From the NCBI RefSeq assembly GCF_014898055.3, contig NW_023604861.1, forward strand, positions 81,130,399 through 81,194,398: a stretch of 64,000 bases of DNA, given 5' to 3'. The notes under the pieces were generated by a model. It had not been told where the DNA came from, searched no databases, and saw only the letters and a program-made list of their open reading frames with translations. Positions 48,528 to 62,865 of the stretch are shown piece by piece; position 1 is the first letter of the stretch; each line of letters starts with the position of its first letter. Both the position numbers and the translations under genes were made by a program. This DNA comes from Talpa occidentalis. Taxonomy: Eukaryota; Chordata; Mammalia; Eulipotyphla; Talpidae.

Positions 48528-48765
48528 GTAAGCAATGGTCTGGCCCATGTCTAAATGCAGACATGGAAACAGGGTTTCTTCCTTCTGAAAAATGGGTGGC
48601 AGTTTTTCTATTTGGACAAAATGATAGGATTTCTTGGTAAAACTCTTGGGTAAAAGAATGTCTCATATGTAAAAAATGATAATTCATTTTAAGTGAAATT
48701 TTGCATCTTACACATGGTACATCATTTTGCCCTTTTCAAAGTATTTGCATTTACTCTGTGTTTTG

Positions 48766-48806
<41 letters not shown>

Positions 48807-51693
48807 TATATAATATATCTACCATGTCTTTATGGAAAACACCATATTTACCTAGCAGTTTTAAAATGCCACATATTACTTTTAAGCCAAAATTTTGGTA
48901 CCATTTTTCCTCTACTCACCCTCATATTTTCTAGTAAAAACAAGAGGAAGGGAAAGTGTTACTTGAAATATGAAAGAACCAATCTTATCAGAAGAATGTG
49001 CCAAATTGTTGAGACTCTTACTCTAAGAATCAAAGTTTCACATTAATTGGTGGCAAAGTAAATTGTAATCTCACCTTCAATGTATCCTTTTCCCTTTGAT
49101 TTATGGTCTCAATAAATACACCTTAAAGCTAGTGAAAGAATTCTCTAAATGAAATTTTCAGTTTGTATAAAGAACTTCAGAAAATGAGGTTTATTCAAAA
49201 ATTAAAAGTATTACTTGTATGTAGCAAATCCTTTCAAGTTCTAGATTTAAGATATATATATATATATATATTAACCCAAGGAAACCAAGTTCTCCTTGGA
49301 AAAGCATGAAAAGCATGAAAACCTCACATTGACAAATGCTCATTCAAGCCAAGTTAGAACAAAACACAAAAAAGGAAAAGGTAGGCAGTGAGGGAGGGAC
49401 ATGCTGGCCTCTGGGAGTGAAGGTAAACAGTTTACACTCACCTCAAGCTTTTGACTGTTATTTAAATTCAGCTCCCCTGGCATATAAGAAGTGTGTGGGT
49501 ATTTCCCGCCTTTGAAAATTTTAATCACGTCATTTTACTTTCTCGAAAGACCTACATTAATATCTCTTTGCACTAAATGAAAGAAACCCAGGAAGGATTT
49601 TCCCTTTTATGACAAAAGGCAGAAAAAGGAAACAGCATCCAGCATTTATTTGCGGCAGCTGCATTAGAGGCAGCAGGTACCCCAAGTAGCCAAAGCAACA
49701 CTAAGTGCTTTCCCTAGAACTACACTGTCCAGACCGTATATTAATAAAGCATTCCTGCTTTTACTATATGTTAGTGTTATTTTAGGTTTTATGTGTTATT
49801 TGTTATGACTAGGTAGGTTATTTTGGGGATCTGGGAACTCTCAAACATTTTCCATTGAAACTAATGGTAATTGCTTCTTTGATTTAAGCCATTTTAACTT
49901 ATGAAAAGTTTCATAGGCATGATCTACTTTTGGATAGCAGGGGAAACCTACATATTCATTCATTCATTCATTTATTCATTGTTAACTGAAAACTTGACAT
50001 ATGCTGGACATCAGTCTGGACACTAGGGACACAGAGATGGGTAAGACACAGTTGCTGCCCTCATGTAATATGTTTAGTTTTTAAAAGACTCTCCTGGCAA
50101 AGAGCATGAGGAAATTATGTGGGTAAATACATTACCTCCCTCTACCACCGTACAACTAGTACAAAGGATAATTCACATTGGGAAGACACACAGTAAATAT
50201 GACAGATGTCCCTTGGGCATCCGGAAAATAATATATTACTATAATCTAAAGTTAAAATTAATGATGTAAAAAAGGGAGTCCAAAATGGCTTATTTGGATG
50301 CCAAAAAATAGTCAAATAGAGTAAAAACCCTAATAAGGAAATAACTGAATATAAAATAAATGACAGTGTCAGAGGCTTAAAATAGGGGTTAGCAGAAAAG
50401 AATTTTAGGTATGGTGCATAGAAACTTGGAAAAATATTTAGAGTGCCAATGCCTAGGAGCATTTCTGAAAAAGTTCCAGATATATAAAGAAAAGGAACCA
50501 TTTGTTTTTATGATTCAAAAATTGAGCCCAACTGAAGGAGGAGAGCCACAGAACTTGTTGCAGATAAAACTGGGGCTAAACTATCTAAATGTTTGTTTTA
50601 TCCTGAAAGCAGCAAGAAATGTTTCTAACATAAAGGAAGAGACATGCATATTTCTATCATTTCTAAAATTAAGTGTTAGTCACAAGTGGATCTGGGGATT
50701 GAGAGGGAGAAAAATCATAATTCAAATCAATATGCATATATTGAGAACCAACTGTAAATTTACTACTATTTATTTAGTACTGTACATACCAATGGTTTAC
50801 AATTTTTGTTTTTTATTCTAAAACACAGAAGAACCTGGGAATCAGGTATCAGAGGATTTAATAAATAAATTTTACAATCAAGCCAAAATCTGGATATTAT
50901 TCATTATGCTACCCTCTAATACCTAATGATAGAGAAGGTCATGGGTTCATCTAACCACTCAAATATGGACCATAATCCCCATACAATTAACCAATAATAT
51001 ATCCCGGGAAATTGAAAAAGGCCCTGTTCACAAAGATGCTGACATGTAGGAGCAGCTGCATTGTCCTAAGTGTAGTGTGAGCAGCTCTGCCTACATTATG
51101 TCCTTTAGCCCCTCAATACTTCACAGAGGAAAGCCAGGTGTCAAACCCAGGCATACTGATTCCAAAGGTTGCTTCCTTTCCATTTATACCATGCTTCCAT
51201 TACAAAGGAAGAAAAGAATATCAATAAAAATCCATCAGAAGAATAGAAAAGATAGTATTTCTCCAGAATATTTAATAGGATTTACCTTAGCCTACAGGTT
51301 CCCTCCCTCCTCTCATCTTTTAAAGCCCTTGATCAAGACTCTACTTTGATGGATCTTTCTCAATACATCCTGTCCACCATGCATTGGGTTAGAATGTTAT
51401 AGTCACTAGAGCATGAGTTTTTTTGGGACAAGGATGGTCCTCTCCACTGTGGGACCTAGTTTATATTAGGTGCTCACTAACCAAATATACAGTGCTTCGA
51501 ATGATCATTTGGTACTCTGGCTAATCCAAAAGGATTACATTTGCCACAATATTTTCTTTCTCTTTTATTTCCTGAATGGTTTTTACTTTTTAATTTTTTT
51601 GTAGTGACATTATTGAAGTGACATTGTTTATAACATTATATAGGTCTTGTGTGTATGGCATTATTCTAATGTCTGTTTTTTTCATTGACCTAG
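48528..51693 (+). other. ANTXR1: ANTXR1 intron 6
   Basis: 3,166 bp from gtaagc to cctag. It contains a (ta)n tract at 48770-48821 and another at about 49252-49270, an L2-like piece at about 49955-50095, and a MIR trace on the minus strand near 51085-51160 (ggtgtcaaacccaggcatac). Nothing else is assignable. Confidence 0.75.
48770..48821. repeat. (TA)n microsatellite
   Basis: About 50 bp of nearly uninterrupted TA repeats with two ca/ac interruptions. It starts 243 bp downstream of exon 6 and is likely polymorphic in length. Confidence 0.95.
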
Positions 51694-51762
51694 GCTAACA
51701 GATCCCGAGATCTTGGCGCAATTGTTTACTGTGTTGGTGTGAAGGATTTCAATGAAACTCAG
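51694..51762 (+). CDS. ANTXR1: ANTXR1 exon 7 (VWA domain)
   Basis: A 69-bp, phase-0 exon of 23 codons (ANRSRDLGAIVYCVGVKDFN then ETQ) between gacctag and gtatga. It has two N-glycosylation sequons, NRS and NET, equal to human N166 and N184. The strand AIVYCVGV is a core VWA strand. The CGA at 51706-51708 equals human R169, where a nonsense change is known in GAPO syndrome. The exon is symmetrical, so skipping would keep the frame but remove a core strand. Confidence 0.96.
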
Positions 51763-53133
51763 GTATGATTGTAGATTTCTTGGGTTTGGGAGCATGCTAA
51801 TCTTGTGAATGAATGAGAAAAGATGCATTCCATGCAGAGGATGCATCGGCAGCACAGATACTACTTAGATACACTATATTTCCAGAAATGCAAAACAGAG
51901 AAGGAAGTATTGGATGTGTAAGGAACATGAAGTCATTTGCCGATATACATGGGTGTCTAGCACAGACCATTCAGGCATCATCTTTCTTGATTGACTTTCT
52001 TGATAAATTGAAAAAAAACTTTTGTGTTATTAAATCGTCAAGATGTCCAAAAATCTGAATTAACTTGGAAAATTTCTTGATTTTATTGATTTTATTGCAA
52101 ATATTTCTTTCTCATTAAAAATACAATGTGTTTTCTATATAAAAGGGAAATGATTGGTAAGTGAGAAAAAAAAGGATGTGTAAGTATATATGAGCAAATG
52201 GTGAAAGTTTTCTGACAACTTAAATAAATGTTCTTCAGTGTAGTTCTTAATTTCCTTCTGTTTTATTGCCATTGGATGATGTTAATTATTTATGATTTAT
52301 TGATTAAAATATGGCTACAAAAATATTGGAAAATTATGAGTCCACTTTTAAAACAAGTATGTGTATATTTACATTAAAAGATTTGAAAGATTATATATCA
52401 AGTTAACAATAAAAGAAAGATAGATGAATCAATAGATAACAAGTTACTTTTTTTCTTTTATTTTAACACTTCTGGATTTTCTCAGTGACTGTGTTTTACT
52501 TGGAAAATCAATAAAAATCCTGGCATTGACCACAATTGTGGCAATCACAGAACCATACAGAGGTTTGAGAATAGAAAAGCTAACAGATCAGCTTTTCCTT
52601 TTTCTAATCCTTTGCTCCATAAAGCAGAAGCTGCTAAACTAGTTGCAAGTGTCCTTTCCTCAATGAATTTGGGTGAAAGCTGCAGGTCCTTGTTCATTGG
52701 CTTCACCCAAAATCAAAACCTGATTTATTTTTAAAGTTACTCTGAAAAGAAACGAGTCTGATTCTAATACAATTGCCAACAGATATTTGGGTGAATGGAA
52801 GAAAATGGAGCCAATGGCTTGCCCCCAAATTTCATAAATAGATCAAGCCAGGCCAAATATTCATCTAACCAGGCAAGCTTACCTCTGCTCTCAAGGCAAA
52901 AAGCATTAAAAGAAATGTAAACTCTGAAGTCGACCCTCTAAGCTAATCCAGGGAGGTACCTGGTAAGATCATTATCACTGAGGGCGTTTCAATGGGGCCC
53001 CTAAGTCCAATAGGGCATCAAGTTCCTCTGGGATCTAAAAGTAGATCAAGCCCCCCTGGATCCAGTGGCTTTCTTAAATTCTCTACATCCTAGCCTGACA
53101 AAGCTCCATGTGTTGTGTGTGCTATGTTCTTAG
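51763..53133 (+). other. ANTXR1: ANTXR1 intron 7
   Basis: 1,371 bp from gtatga to gttcttag. AT-rich in its first half; no repeat family was recognised. Confidence 0.8.
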
Positions 53134-53235
<102 letters not shown>

Positions 53236-54254
53236 TGACTGGTGCTCAGGCACTTTCTTCCCCAACTTTCTATAAATACCCCAATGCTGTCTCTCTCAGG
53301 CTGTCATTTTTTTGCTTGAGAGAACATGCGTTTAGTTTCTATATATCAAGTCCCACTTCCCTCTGCCTTTCATGCTAGCTTCTTTCTTCATTCTCCTATG
53401 CATTTCTACTCTACAATGGAAAATTTTTAATGGAAGGAAACCCTTTTCTGGCAGAGCCAAACTTCAGCTATCCCAGGTTCTCATACTGGAAAGACTGTGG
53501 CTGATGGTGTGCACTTGACTTAGCCTCAGCTTTCCAAAACATGGCTGAACACTAGCTGCCCACAGAGCACTTGCAATCTCAGTCTTTATCACTTGACCAT
53601 GGGAGATACTTTGAACTGGCAGTCCTCTACCTTTGCTGCCCAGTGAAATCAACTGGAAAATTACCAATACTAATCAATGTCTGGACTTCTGATCTGGGGA
53701 ACAGCCTGGGCTTTAGAATTTGTAAGCTCTTCACAAGTGATTTTAATGGAGCCCCTGCTTTAAATCTCTAATTCCCACATATCAGGGTGTTAATATCCTC
53801 TAGGCTTTAAACAATCAGTAGCATTCATTTCCATCCCAGTCTGTGGCTAGAACAACCCTTGAAAACAACTAGTTTTTCATCTCCCCCTTTTTTATCAGTG
53901 AACAGGACAGCATCCTCATCTTCCCTCTTCCATACACTGGGCAGGCTTTTGGTCAAGTTGGAATATTGGATGTTGCTGGTCTTCAAAGGGTCAGCCAGAA
54001 GGCCAGTGTGTGGTCTACACTAATGAAGTCAGAGACACTGCAGCCTCCACCTTTAGGTTTTATGACCAGGAAGTCAGCTATTCTTCTAGTGAAAGCACAC
54101 CAAACTCCACATTGGGATGCAGGACACAAATTCAAAGTTCAGAGCCATCTTAAGATGTCAAGGGGTTAGCATCCAAGGGCTTAGGATCAACCCTAAGACT
54201 CCTCCACCATATGCCTTCATGCTCCATCATCTGCCTCCAAGTTTTGCTAAGAAC

Positions 54255-54420
54255 TGCAGCAGAGTGAGTTATTTCAGTTCTTTCCTTATTTGTAAAGAAG
54301 GATTGATGATAAAATTTATATCATAGGCTTGCTTAACGACTACAAGAGATAACATTAGTGAAAATGCCTAATATTTTTCCAAGCATATAATAGGTACTCA
54401 AGGTACCTCTTTTCCCCATC
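54255..54420 (+). repeat. MIR-type SINE fragment
   Basis: + orientation: gagttatttcagttctttcc, then ttatttgtaaagaaggattg, then ataacattagtgaaaatgcc and agcatataataggtactcaa. Ancient and diverged. Confidence 0.6.
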
Positions 54421-55494
54421 ATATGAGAGGCATTATTTTTGGTTTCACATAATTTTCCCTTGAATATGTATAAAATTACCTGGGAATTTTACTCACTTTC
54501 AGATCTTATTCCATAAGAATCTATCACAGTCAGTATGGGATAAATCTTAGGAATCTGCATTCTTTAAATCTGCATTTTTTAAAATAAGTTCCTCAGATGT
54601 ACTTTAAGAACACTGCTGTAATGTGACCTCAAGTTCCCAGAATTGTGAAAAATAGTCCCACCTCACCTTGGGAATTCCTATCTTAAATCTGTACAGATGA
54701 CAGTCACCTTATTCAAGACATGTCTGTTTGCAAGGAAGAGAAACCCACTCAACCTACCTTAACTAGAAAGTGGAAATTCTTGAAAGGATAAAGAAGTCTT
54801 AGTCTTAATTATGGATCCCTAGGTGAGAGACCTCTGCTCTAAATAATTTCTGGGGTCAGTGCAGCATACTTGAAATATAAACAAGAACTGTAATATCAAT
54901 ATGTAACAATACCCTTGCAAAACATGATTAACAGCAGGATTTGGGGGTGATCATGATTTCTTTGGCAGTTCAGAAGTAGATTATTCTGGCTGGAGGCCTC
55001 CTGAGAGTTTGGAGAAGACTGGAATCCCTGAAAGCCCAAGGGATGGTGAAGGTAGCACCAGAGAAGAGGTTACATAGTGTGACATGATAGTCCTAAAGCT
55101 GGAAGAGAATAAAGCATAATCCAAGGACAATACTAATATTGCCAATCTGTGTGATGAGAGAGTTTTGGTAAAGAAGCCAGGAAAGTAGAAAGTAAGTTTA
55201 GACTTTGGGTTAGAACCACACTGACAAGAGCCTTGAAGGGGGGTTGACTCCAACTTAGTGGATGTAATCATGTGAACATTTTGACCATCTATCAAGTGAT
55301 ATTTAGGAAGAGACTGCGAAGACAGTGTCTGTATATATAAGAGGGAGACTGGGCATATCCAGAAGCAGGAGCCCAATTATGAGGCTACTGCTGAAGTCAT
55401 GCCTTCAGATGTGGGATTCCAAGCAGGGACAAGTCATATCTGTTCAGAGGTTCTTATGAGCCATGTGCCTAACATCTTATAAGGGTTGATTCTT

Positions 55495-55769
55495 TTTTTT
55501 TTTTTTAAAGATTTATTTATTTATTTATACAAGCACTGGGTACATTCAGAAGCGTGGGAGGGTGAGAGAACTCACCAGAGCCAGAGCAGGGAACAGAACA
55601 GGCAGACTGATGAAGAAATACACTGCTGAGGGGAGCAGTGGGCGTGGCAGGAGAGGTCTGTGCGCCATGTGGGACCCTCGCCCGGTGGCCAGGGATCGAA
55701 CCAGCGCTGCAGAGGCTGTGGACAGCCTCGCAGCCCAGCGCTCAACTGCTGCACCACCAGGGGAGGCCC
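55495..55769 (-). repeat. tRNA-related SINE, subfamily B, full length
   Basis: Flanked by a perfect 13-bp repeat agggttgattctt at 55482-55494 and 55770-55782. The tail is extended (aaagatttatttatttattt) and the head reads caccaccaggggaggccc. It is the only young SINE in intron 8. Confidence 0.94.
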
Positions 55770-56999
55770 AGGGTTGATTCTTATCCAAATAATTAGAATA
55801 TTTTTATTTATATAAATTGATATCCATGAATATTTTCATCTTAGCAACTTACCCAAAATCAGCATGAACCCCAGTGCTTGTAAATCTCTCTCTACCCGCA
55901 ATGGAAATAATTCCAAAGGTGTTTAAGACATTTTAGTGAAATGGAAAAGGAAAAAAAAATAATAATTTGAGACTTGAGTCTCCAGACTTTTAGCTGAATG
56001 ATAACATTCCTATGAGCTTTTATCTGGGAGTTATGCTAGTGGTTTTGATCCTTCTACTACTTGAAACCCATGTTTATGGCAGTTGTTAATTCGCTTGCTT
56101 GGATAGAGAATCAGGGACAAGCACAGCAGGTCTCATCTTTCTCAAGTCAGACAAATAATTATGGCCTAAAATTTGGCTATTTTTAAGAAGTGGGTTCATT
56201 TCTCCTTTGGATACTAAAAAGAAAGCTCTCATTTTTTTCCCCCCAACTGAAGCATCTATTCCAGCTTGTTCCCATGGATGGGATGTTGTTTTGTGACTGG
56301 TTATTTTCTCATAATAAGATAGACTGGGCTTTATGATACAAAATGGGAGTGCAGAGAAAACTTTCAGTAAGCTCAACTAGTTCATTCTCAGTCTATTAAA
56401 TCCCAAATCAACCCGTAGGAGCTAATGTTTACTCACTCATTAAGAACACACTGAAAACATTTCATATCCATTAACTTACAAGTAAAACAGATAGAGAAGT
56501 TGTGCTGACGGAGCTCACAATCAAGTGTGAGGGACACATAAAAATAAATGCACATAATTAAAATTGTGATAAATGGCATAAAAGAAGTAGCTTACTACTG
56601 AGTTTAAGAATAAAGGAGTTGATCAAAAAAAACAGGCTCCTTTGGAGAGATTACCTGAAGGGTGAAATGGAGCCATTCATGGTAGAGCAGAGTCCTATAT
56701 GGTGAATAGCAGAATGAAAGAAGAGCAGTGTGTAAGGTGGATAGTGGCAGAAAATGAAGTGAACAAGCAAGGAGGGACTAAATCATATGGAGTCTAGCAG
56801 GACATAGTATTATACTCAAAGACAGAGGAAGCGCTAGTCGGATACAAAGTCTGACAACAGGAACTATCAGCTTGAAATCAAGACTCTCAAGGAATCTAGA
56901 TCATGGCCACTTTATTCATAACCCTTAAAGACGATGAAAAAATATACACTCAGAATCAGCAGTAATGAGCCCTGTGAAGAAGAAGAAAAGCAACTATGG

Positions 57000-57235
57000 C
57001 TTATTGAATATCTTCTTGGTGCCAACTCCTCTGCTAGGCACTTCCACAACCACTCTGTGAAGAAGGGCTTAATATCCCCGCTTTACAGGTGAGGAAACTG
57101 AGGTGCAGGAAGGTTGGATAAATGGCCACACGTCTGCCACTCATAATGCGAAGTGGAAGATCTGAACCCAGGTCTGGCTGCAGAGATCCTTCTCTTATAC
57201 GATACTCGGCCATGAGTGCCTGAGGAAATGGAAAA
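57000..57235 (-). repeat. MIR-type SINE
   Basis: A clear MIR. The + strand has gctttacaggtgaggaaact, then gaggtgcaggaaggttggat and gatctgaacccaggtctggc. It reads tRNA-like head at the right and 3' end at the left. Confidence 0.8.
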
Positions 57236-57479
57236 TCATCACTGGATTACCAGAAGCTGATCCACGGCAAGGATTCTTCAAGTCCTCAGATTCTCTGCTT
57301 CCTTAATCTCATCCCTATATTGTGGCCTTTTCACTGTTCCTCAATCCTCTCCACTTCAAAAAAGATATGTGATTGGTATAATGTATTATTTTTCAAAGGG
57401 CTCTCCCTTGTTTTACACTTAAATCTCTCATCAGTGGGACACAGGGAAAAGGCAGAAAGAAATAAACAACAATAGATCA

Positions 57480-57705
57480 CTTATTTGGGAGCCAAGCATT
57501 GTTCCTTTATCCCATCTACAGTATTATCCCCTTTAAAAATCATAACAACTCTGTGAAGGGAATATTCATATTCTCATTTTGTAGATTAAGAAGACACTGA
57601 ACCTCATATAATTCCTCTAAGAACACACAGTTTAAGGGGGGGTAACTGGGTGTTGGAACCCAGTTCCATGACTTCAGAGCCCATGCTTTCTCCCACCTCT
57701 ATTTC
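57480..57705 (-). repeat. MIR-type SINE
   Basis: A second MIR in the same orientation: ataacaactctgtgaaggga, then tcattttgtagattaagaag, then ttggaacccagttccatgac. Confidence 0.75.
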
Positions 57706-57734
57706 CTTAGGAAAGTAAAAGTAATGAAAACCAG

Positions 57735-57935
57735 AAGTTATGAGTTCTTATGTACTAGACTCTGTGCAAGTCATTTTACAGAGTCATCTCATCAAATTCT
57801 CATGAGCACTTCACATAGTTATTGTTTCCCTTCTACAAAAGTTTATTCTGTAAGGCAAAAGGTTAACTAACCTGTCCAAGGTCACACAGCATTGGGGAGT
57901 GATGAAGAATAGACTTGGGTCTGTCTCTAATGCTC
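57735..57935 (-). repeat. MIR-type SINE
   Basis: A third adjacent MIR: cttatgtactagactctgtg, then catctcatcaaattctcatg, then ctgtccaaggtcacacagca. Three MIRs thus lie head-to-tail in under 1 kb. Confidence 0.75.
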
Positions 57936-60900
57936 ATGACAAGAAAGGTCACAGTGCTCTACTGAATAACATGGGTATGTTGGGAATCCATTTCTGAGGA
58001 GACAATGAGACCGAAAATGTGAAATGATTTGAAGCAAAATGTACACAGTTACAATGGAGGCAAAACAAGACCTGTGTGAGTGCAGAGTTGGGGGCCAGAG
58101 CCTGCTCTGTCTTTACTACTAGGTGGAGAGAACCTCTCGAAATCTCAGTTTCTACTCGATGGCTGAAGTTCTATCATCATGACAAGCTGACAACTTAACA
58201 TAGGCTTCCACACTTGCTCAGAACTGTACCCCTGAGGTCAGCATTTCTACTTGCTTTTGTGGAATACAGTTGAAGACTTTAGAAGATCAAACTTGGATAG
58301 TTGGAAGATTGTAACCCTTAAGCCAGCTTAACTATAAAGGAAGAAACTATCCCTTTGCCTTCTCTTACTGTGGCTTCTTCGGGGAATTTCCACTGACCAC
58401 AACTGGTGAATGTAGCGCCAGCCCTCAAGTGAAAATTCAAAGCAAAAGTCCAGCAAGGCTCCTGGGTCTTTGTTTGCCTTTTCAAAAGTGCTGCAGGCAG
58501 TGAAATGGGAAGCTGCATGAAAGCTGTGTTCCGATAACACTGAAATGGGTCTGCAGCTTTGAATCCCAGCACTGGTAATTATGATGCCAACTCCTCCTCC
58601 CAGCTGTCCTCACTTCCTGTCTGAAACCTGGCACACTGTGTATGAGATGGAGGACCCAGTTACCGGCACCAAGCCATTTCTGTTTAGGAGAAGAATAAAT
58701 ATTTAAGCCTGCTTTGGGCTTCCTATTAACTAACTCAAGGGTGAATCAGAGCATAGGGCTTCTGTGTGTTTCATCAACAATAAACAAGTATTGAGCAAGC
58801 ACAACTATATTTGCAAGGATTTCTTGCAAGTTTTGCATGATATCCCTTTTATCAAGGAAGCTGTAAATTCAGCAAGATTGGGGAATGAACATGTTCCATG
58901 GTCTATATGTTTACTTATGGAAACCAGGTCCAGTGCTGATTTCTCCCTTCCACTAATCGTACCAAGGGCCTCGCAAAGCTATGAAGAAAGGTAAAAGCTG
59001 TCTCCCAGGCTTTCCCTCCTATCCACTGTGCCAGACCCCACTAGGGAACTGCTAAGCCTTTCCTGCCAATCAAAATCTACACCACAGCCCTCTTGGCCTG
59101 GAAAGTACCTGACTTTATTGAGCTGATCCTCCTTCCAGAGCCACAGCAGCAGCCTTTCTCTTAAGTCAGGCCTATTCATGATTGGAGAAAACCCCCTTCT
59201 GCTTTGCACTAAATGAATCTTATCTCAAGACCTGTCTCAACCTCCAGGCCCAGTTCCTGTCTTTTCCACAGAGCCTGCTCTGGTCTCTTCTCCACCATGA
59301 GATCTGCCTTGAGCTCCAGCTACACAAATATTAGAACTACTTGCTTGACACTTGGGTCTTTGTCATGCTATAGGCTGTTCTGGTCACATGCACAATTGTG
59401 CAATCACAGAGACTGCCTGTTTGTCATATTTCCCTTGATGTTCCATGCCATGCTGTGCATACTTAAGCATCAAAAAGCAGCCCAGACTACACTGCCTGCA
59501 CAACCAGTGGACAGTTCTCTGGTTCTATTTCTCGTAAAATTCCCGTTGTCCTGCCCCCACCCTGTCTTCTAAGATTGTCTCTCTGAAAGATGGCATTTGG
59601 GGCTCCATTCATATTAGCCTGCCTTGATAGGAGACATAAATAGAATCAACTGTAGTTTCTGTAGTGAGCAGAAAATCTTTTTAAAAAATCATTTGCCTCG
59701 GGGAGGGGGTGGGGGCCATTTAAAAAAAATAAAAAGTAAAAATCATTTGCCTTTGCTGTCACTAATCAGAGTTGGTCTGTATAGGCATTTAGGGCCAGAT
59801 ATTTCAAGTAAGCTGTTATTTCTATTTGACTTATTATAAAGTCCAAATGTACTAAAACTTCCCAAAGCTTGAAGAGGCTACAAAGATTGCAGAGGGGCTT
59901 TTCTGTTCATCTTCAGGTCGCCTCCCACTTCCCCTCCAACTACAACTCCTCCATCCAGGAATGATGAGACCCATCATACAAGTAACAGCAGAATTTAGAG
60001 CAAAATCTAATGAAAGGCTGTAGGGTTCACCTCCCAAGGAAGGCCACCGACTTTGCCAACATGCAGCAGCTCACAAGCTCATCTTACTAAATAAACCACG
60101 TGTTAGAGTTCACAGCTATCTGAGCTTCTGAAAACAGGAGAGGAAACTAGTTGAGTAGAAAAAAATGAATTTCCTCCATTTCAGAGCTTTGTTTGTTCTG
60201 TGCTACCTCACACCAGACTCTCCATGAATGTGAAACAGAGAGAAAGGTAGCATTTATTTAAATGAACTGGACAAAAAGCTTTTGCATGTTTTAAAGATAT
60301 GCTTTCTTATCTAAAAATTCATTAATTCCTTCAAACTATTTCTTGCATGTTAGAGTATCTATTGGATAAATGTATGAGTTTACATAAACCATAGATGAAG
60401 CCCAGATAGATGAATGTATAATAGTAAATCTTCTATTTTAAATTCAGATTCTATAGAACTGACATGAATTTAGGATAATATTCATGATTAACAATATATG
60501 TGTCTATTGGTTTTAAGTGTGGAGTGGAATTTAGTTAGGAAAAGTGACTATCTTTTTTTAAATCTTATTAGAGATCATATAGCTTCAGAATTCATGAGGT
60601 CACCATGGCCAGTCCTGAAGGCGTGGATGAGCCAGTTGTATGTCTCAAGCTACCGGGCCTTTCTAAAAACAGTGGTCCTCAGGCTTGTGTATTGTGTTCT
60701 CTGCCACTAGCTGCAATAGTGTACATGGCCCTTCTGTGGCAGCCAGAGCCTAAGCCTCAGTCCCTAAACTCAGACCCCTACATTTTTCTCAAGTAAGTTG
60801 TCTAGGCATTTACAGAGCAGGCTAGTCAATATAACACGGGACATGACATACATCTTATTATTTTAAAAGATAAGTTTTTTTTTTTTTTAATAGGGGTGTT

Positions 60901-62679
60901 GAAATAGGCCTCCTGGGAATGCAGTCCCCAAAGATGGTGGTTCTAAAGAGAGGGAGGTATTACAAGAGGCAGAACATGACTTGTATTCAAAAGTCCAAAG
61001 ATTTTATTTATAGGAAGACCAATATATAATATGCTGCACTGCCAGTTTATGAAGCCATGCAAAATTGTGCCATTTATTCAATAACAGTTATTTCATGTCC
61101 ACTTTATACCAGGTTCAGCATTGTGGATATAGTTGTATGTAAAACAAATCTAGTCAATGCCTTCATACGAGTTCATAGTCTAAGGAAGATGATAGATAAT
61201 GACCAAACAATCATTATATTCTAATTATAGGTAATAGTAAGCTCCCTGAAAGATGGTAATTTATACTAAAGTGCAAATAGATGCAGCAATTTTCACTGGT
61301 TAAATCACCAGGACTTAGGTGATAAAATTTGTATTATATTTAAAGAAGGGCAAAGAGAGTGAAATTAAGGAAAACTGCTCTTTTCTTTTTTGTCAAGATA
61401 AACGTAATTGGTCAGTAGGTCATTAACCACCCATGTGCCAGCCTAGTACAAGCCCCGGGCATCTTCAAGCCACATATGTCCTTCATAACAAAACACCAAG
61501 GAACATAGTTTGGAAGATTTTCTGAAAGCAAAAGTCCTCTGTATCACGAATGAACAAAAGAGCTGGTCTTTCATTAACAAACCAAAAAATAATCCAATAG
61601 GAAATGGCCAAGTAAATAAAGATTGGTTGTTTACTGGGGAAGGAGGCAGACTAGGAAAAAAAAAAAAAAAAGTAATGAGCCTGTGGTAAGGGAGGAGTTC
61701 CTCATAACTGTGTAAATATTCACAATTCTTTAAGGATTCATGAGAAACCACTGCATCAACAGATAACTTTATAAAAAAAAAACGAACCATAGATATTTAG
61801 ACTCCAAAAACATAAACCCTTCTATACAATCTGAACTGGTCCACAATGAATTTCACGTCAAGTATATACAGTTCTTATGAACTATATATAAGAACCTAGG
61901 GAGGTGCATGAAAACAACCATACCAGTAAGGTAGATTTTATGGATCTCAAACATGCTCTCCCATGTATTTTCTTTTTGGAATCTATCCAGAAAGTAGCAG
62001 AATAATATTATTAGTCTTTTTCCAGTTTATTTTTTTTTCCCCAGTAAATATGGGTAAGCTCAAGGTCAGTGATGGGCATGTGATAGAAGCAGAGCTGAGC
62101 AGAGATCCATACCCAAGAAAAGTAACAGTACTAATAGTAAAAACAAAAGTGATAGTAATTACCAAAGTAATAGAAATAGCTACCATTGTCTGAAGATCAA
62201 ATATTTATCACATATTCTCCTGAGTGCTTTTCCAGCTAAGGTTGTTCTGGGCAAGTTCCTTAGTGCCTTATTTCCATGAAAGGCTAGTGACTCCAGGATT
62301 GTTAAATCACTCTCTGTTGACCAATCACATCTGTTTAGTTCTGTCATAAGACAAGAACCTTGTCAGTTTTCCTTGAGCTCACTCCAATCCAATATGAATT
62401 TTACCACCTAAAAGTCCATTTGGTTTTACAAGCTGTCTCTCCATTTATGTCTACTACTCATTTTACCATGATATAGCCCATCTACCATCTAGTCAGTGTC
62501 TTTCTTATCATTTATAGGAAAAGAAACTAAGATGTAGATGGTTAATAACTTCTCTAAGTTCATATGGCCAGTGAATGATGTTTAATTTTAATATAAATTA
62601 TTCAGAGCCCAGGTCTATCTTTCTCTGTCTCTAGAGCACAAGATGTTCAGAATAATAGTTCCTTTAGTTGAGGGCTTAT

Positions 62680-62865
62680 CAGATACAGGCCCTGGGGCTA
62701 TTGGCTCTGCCTTATGATCTCATTTACTCTTCTGTAGTTATTGTCCTTATCCTACTTCTAGGATGAGAAAACAGACTAAGGGAAGTTATGAAACTTACCA
62801 AGATCACCCTGCTCATGAGTGAATTGACTCAAGCCATTTGATTCCAGGTTTCAAGCTATCAATAT
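62680..62865 (-). repeat. MIR-type SINE
   Basis: The + strand has tgatctcatttactcttctg, then taggatgagaaaacagacta and a tgactcaagccatttgattc end; a diverged MIR in reverse orientation. Confidence 0.65.
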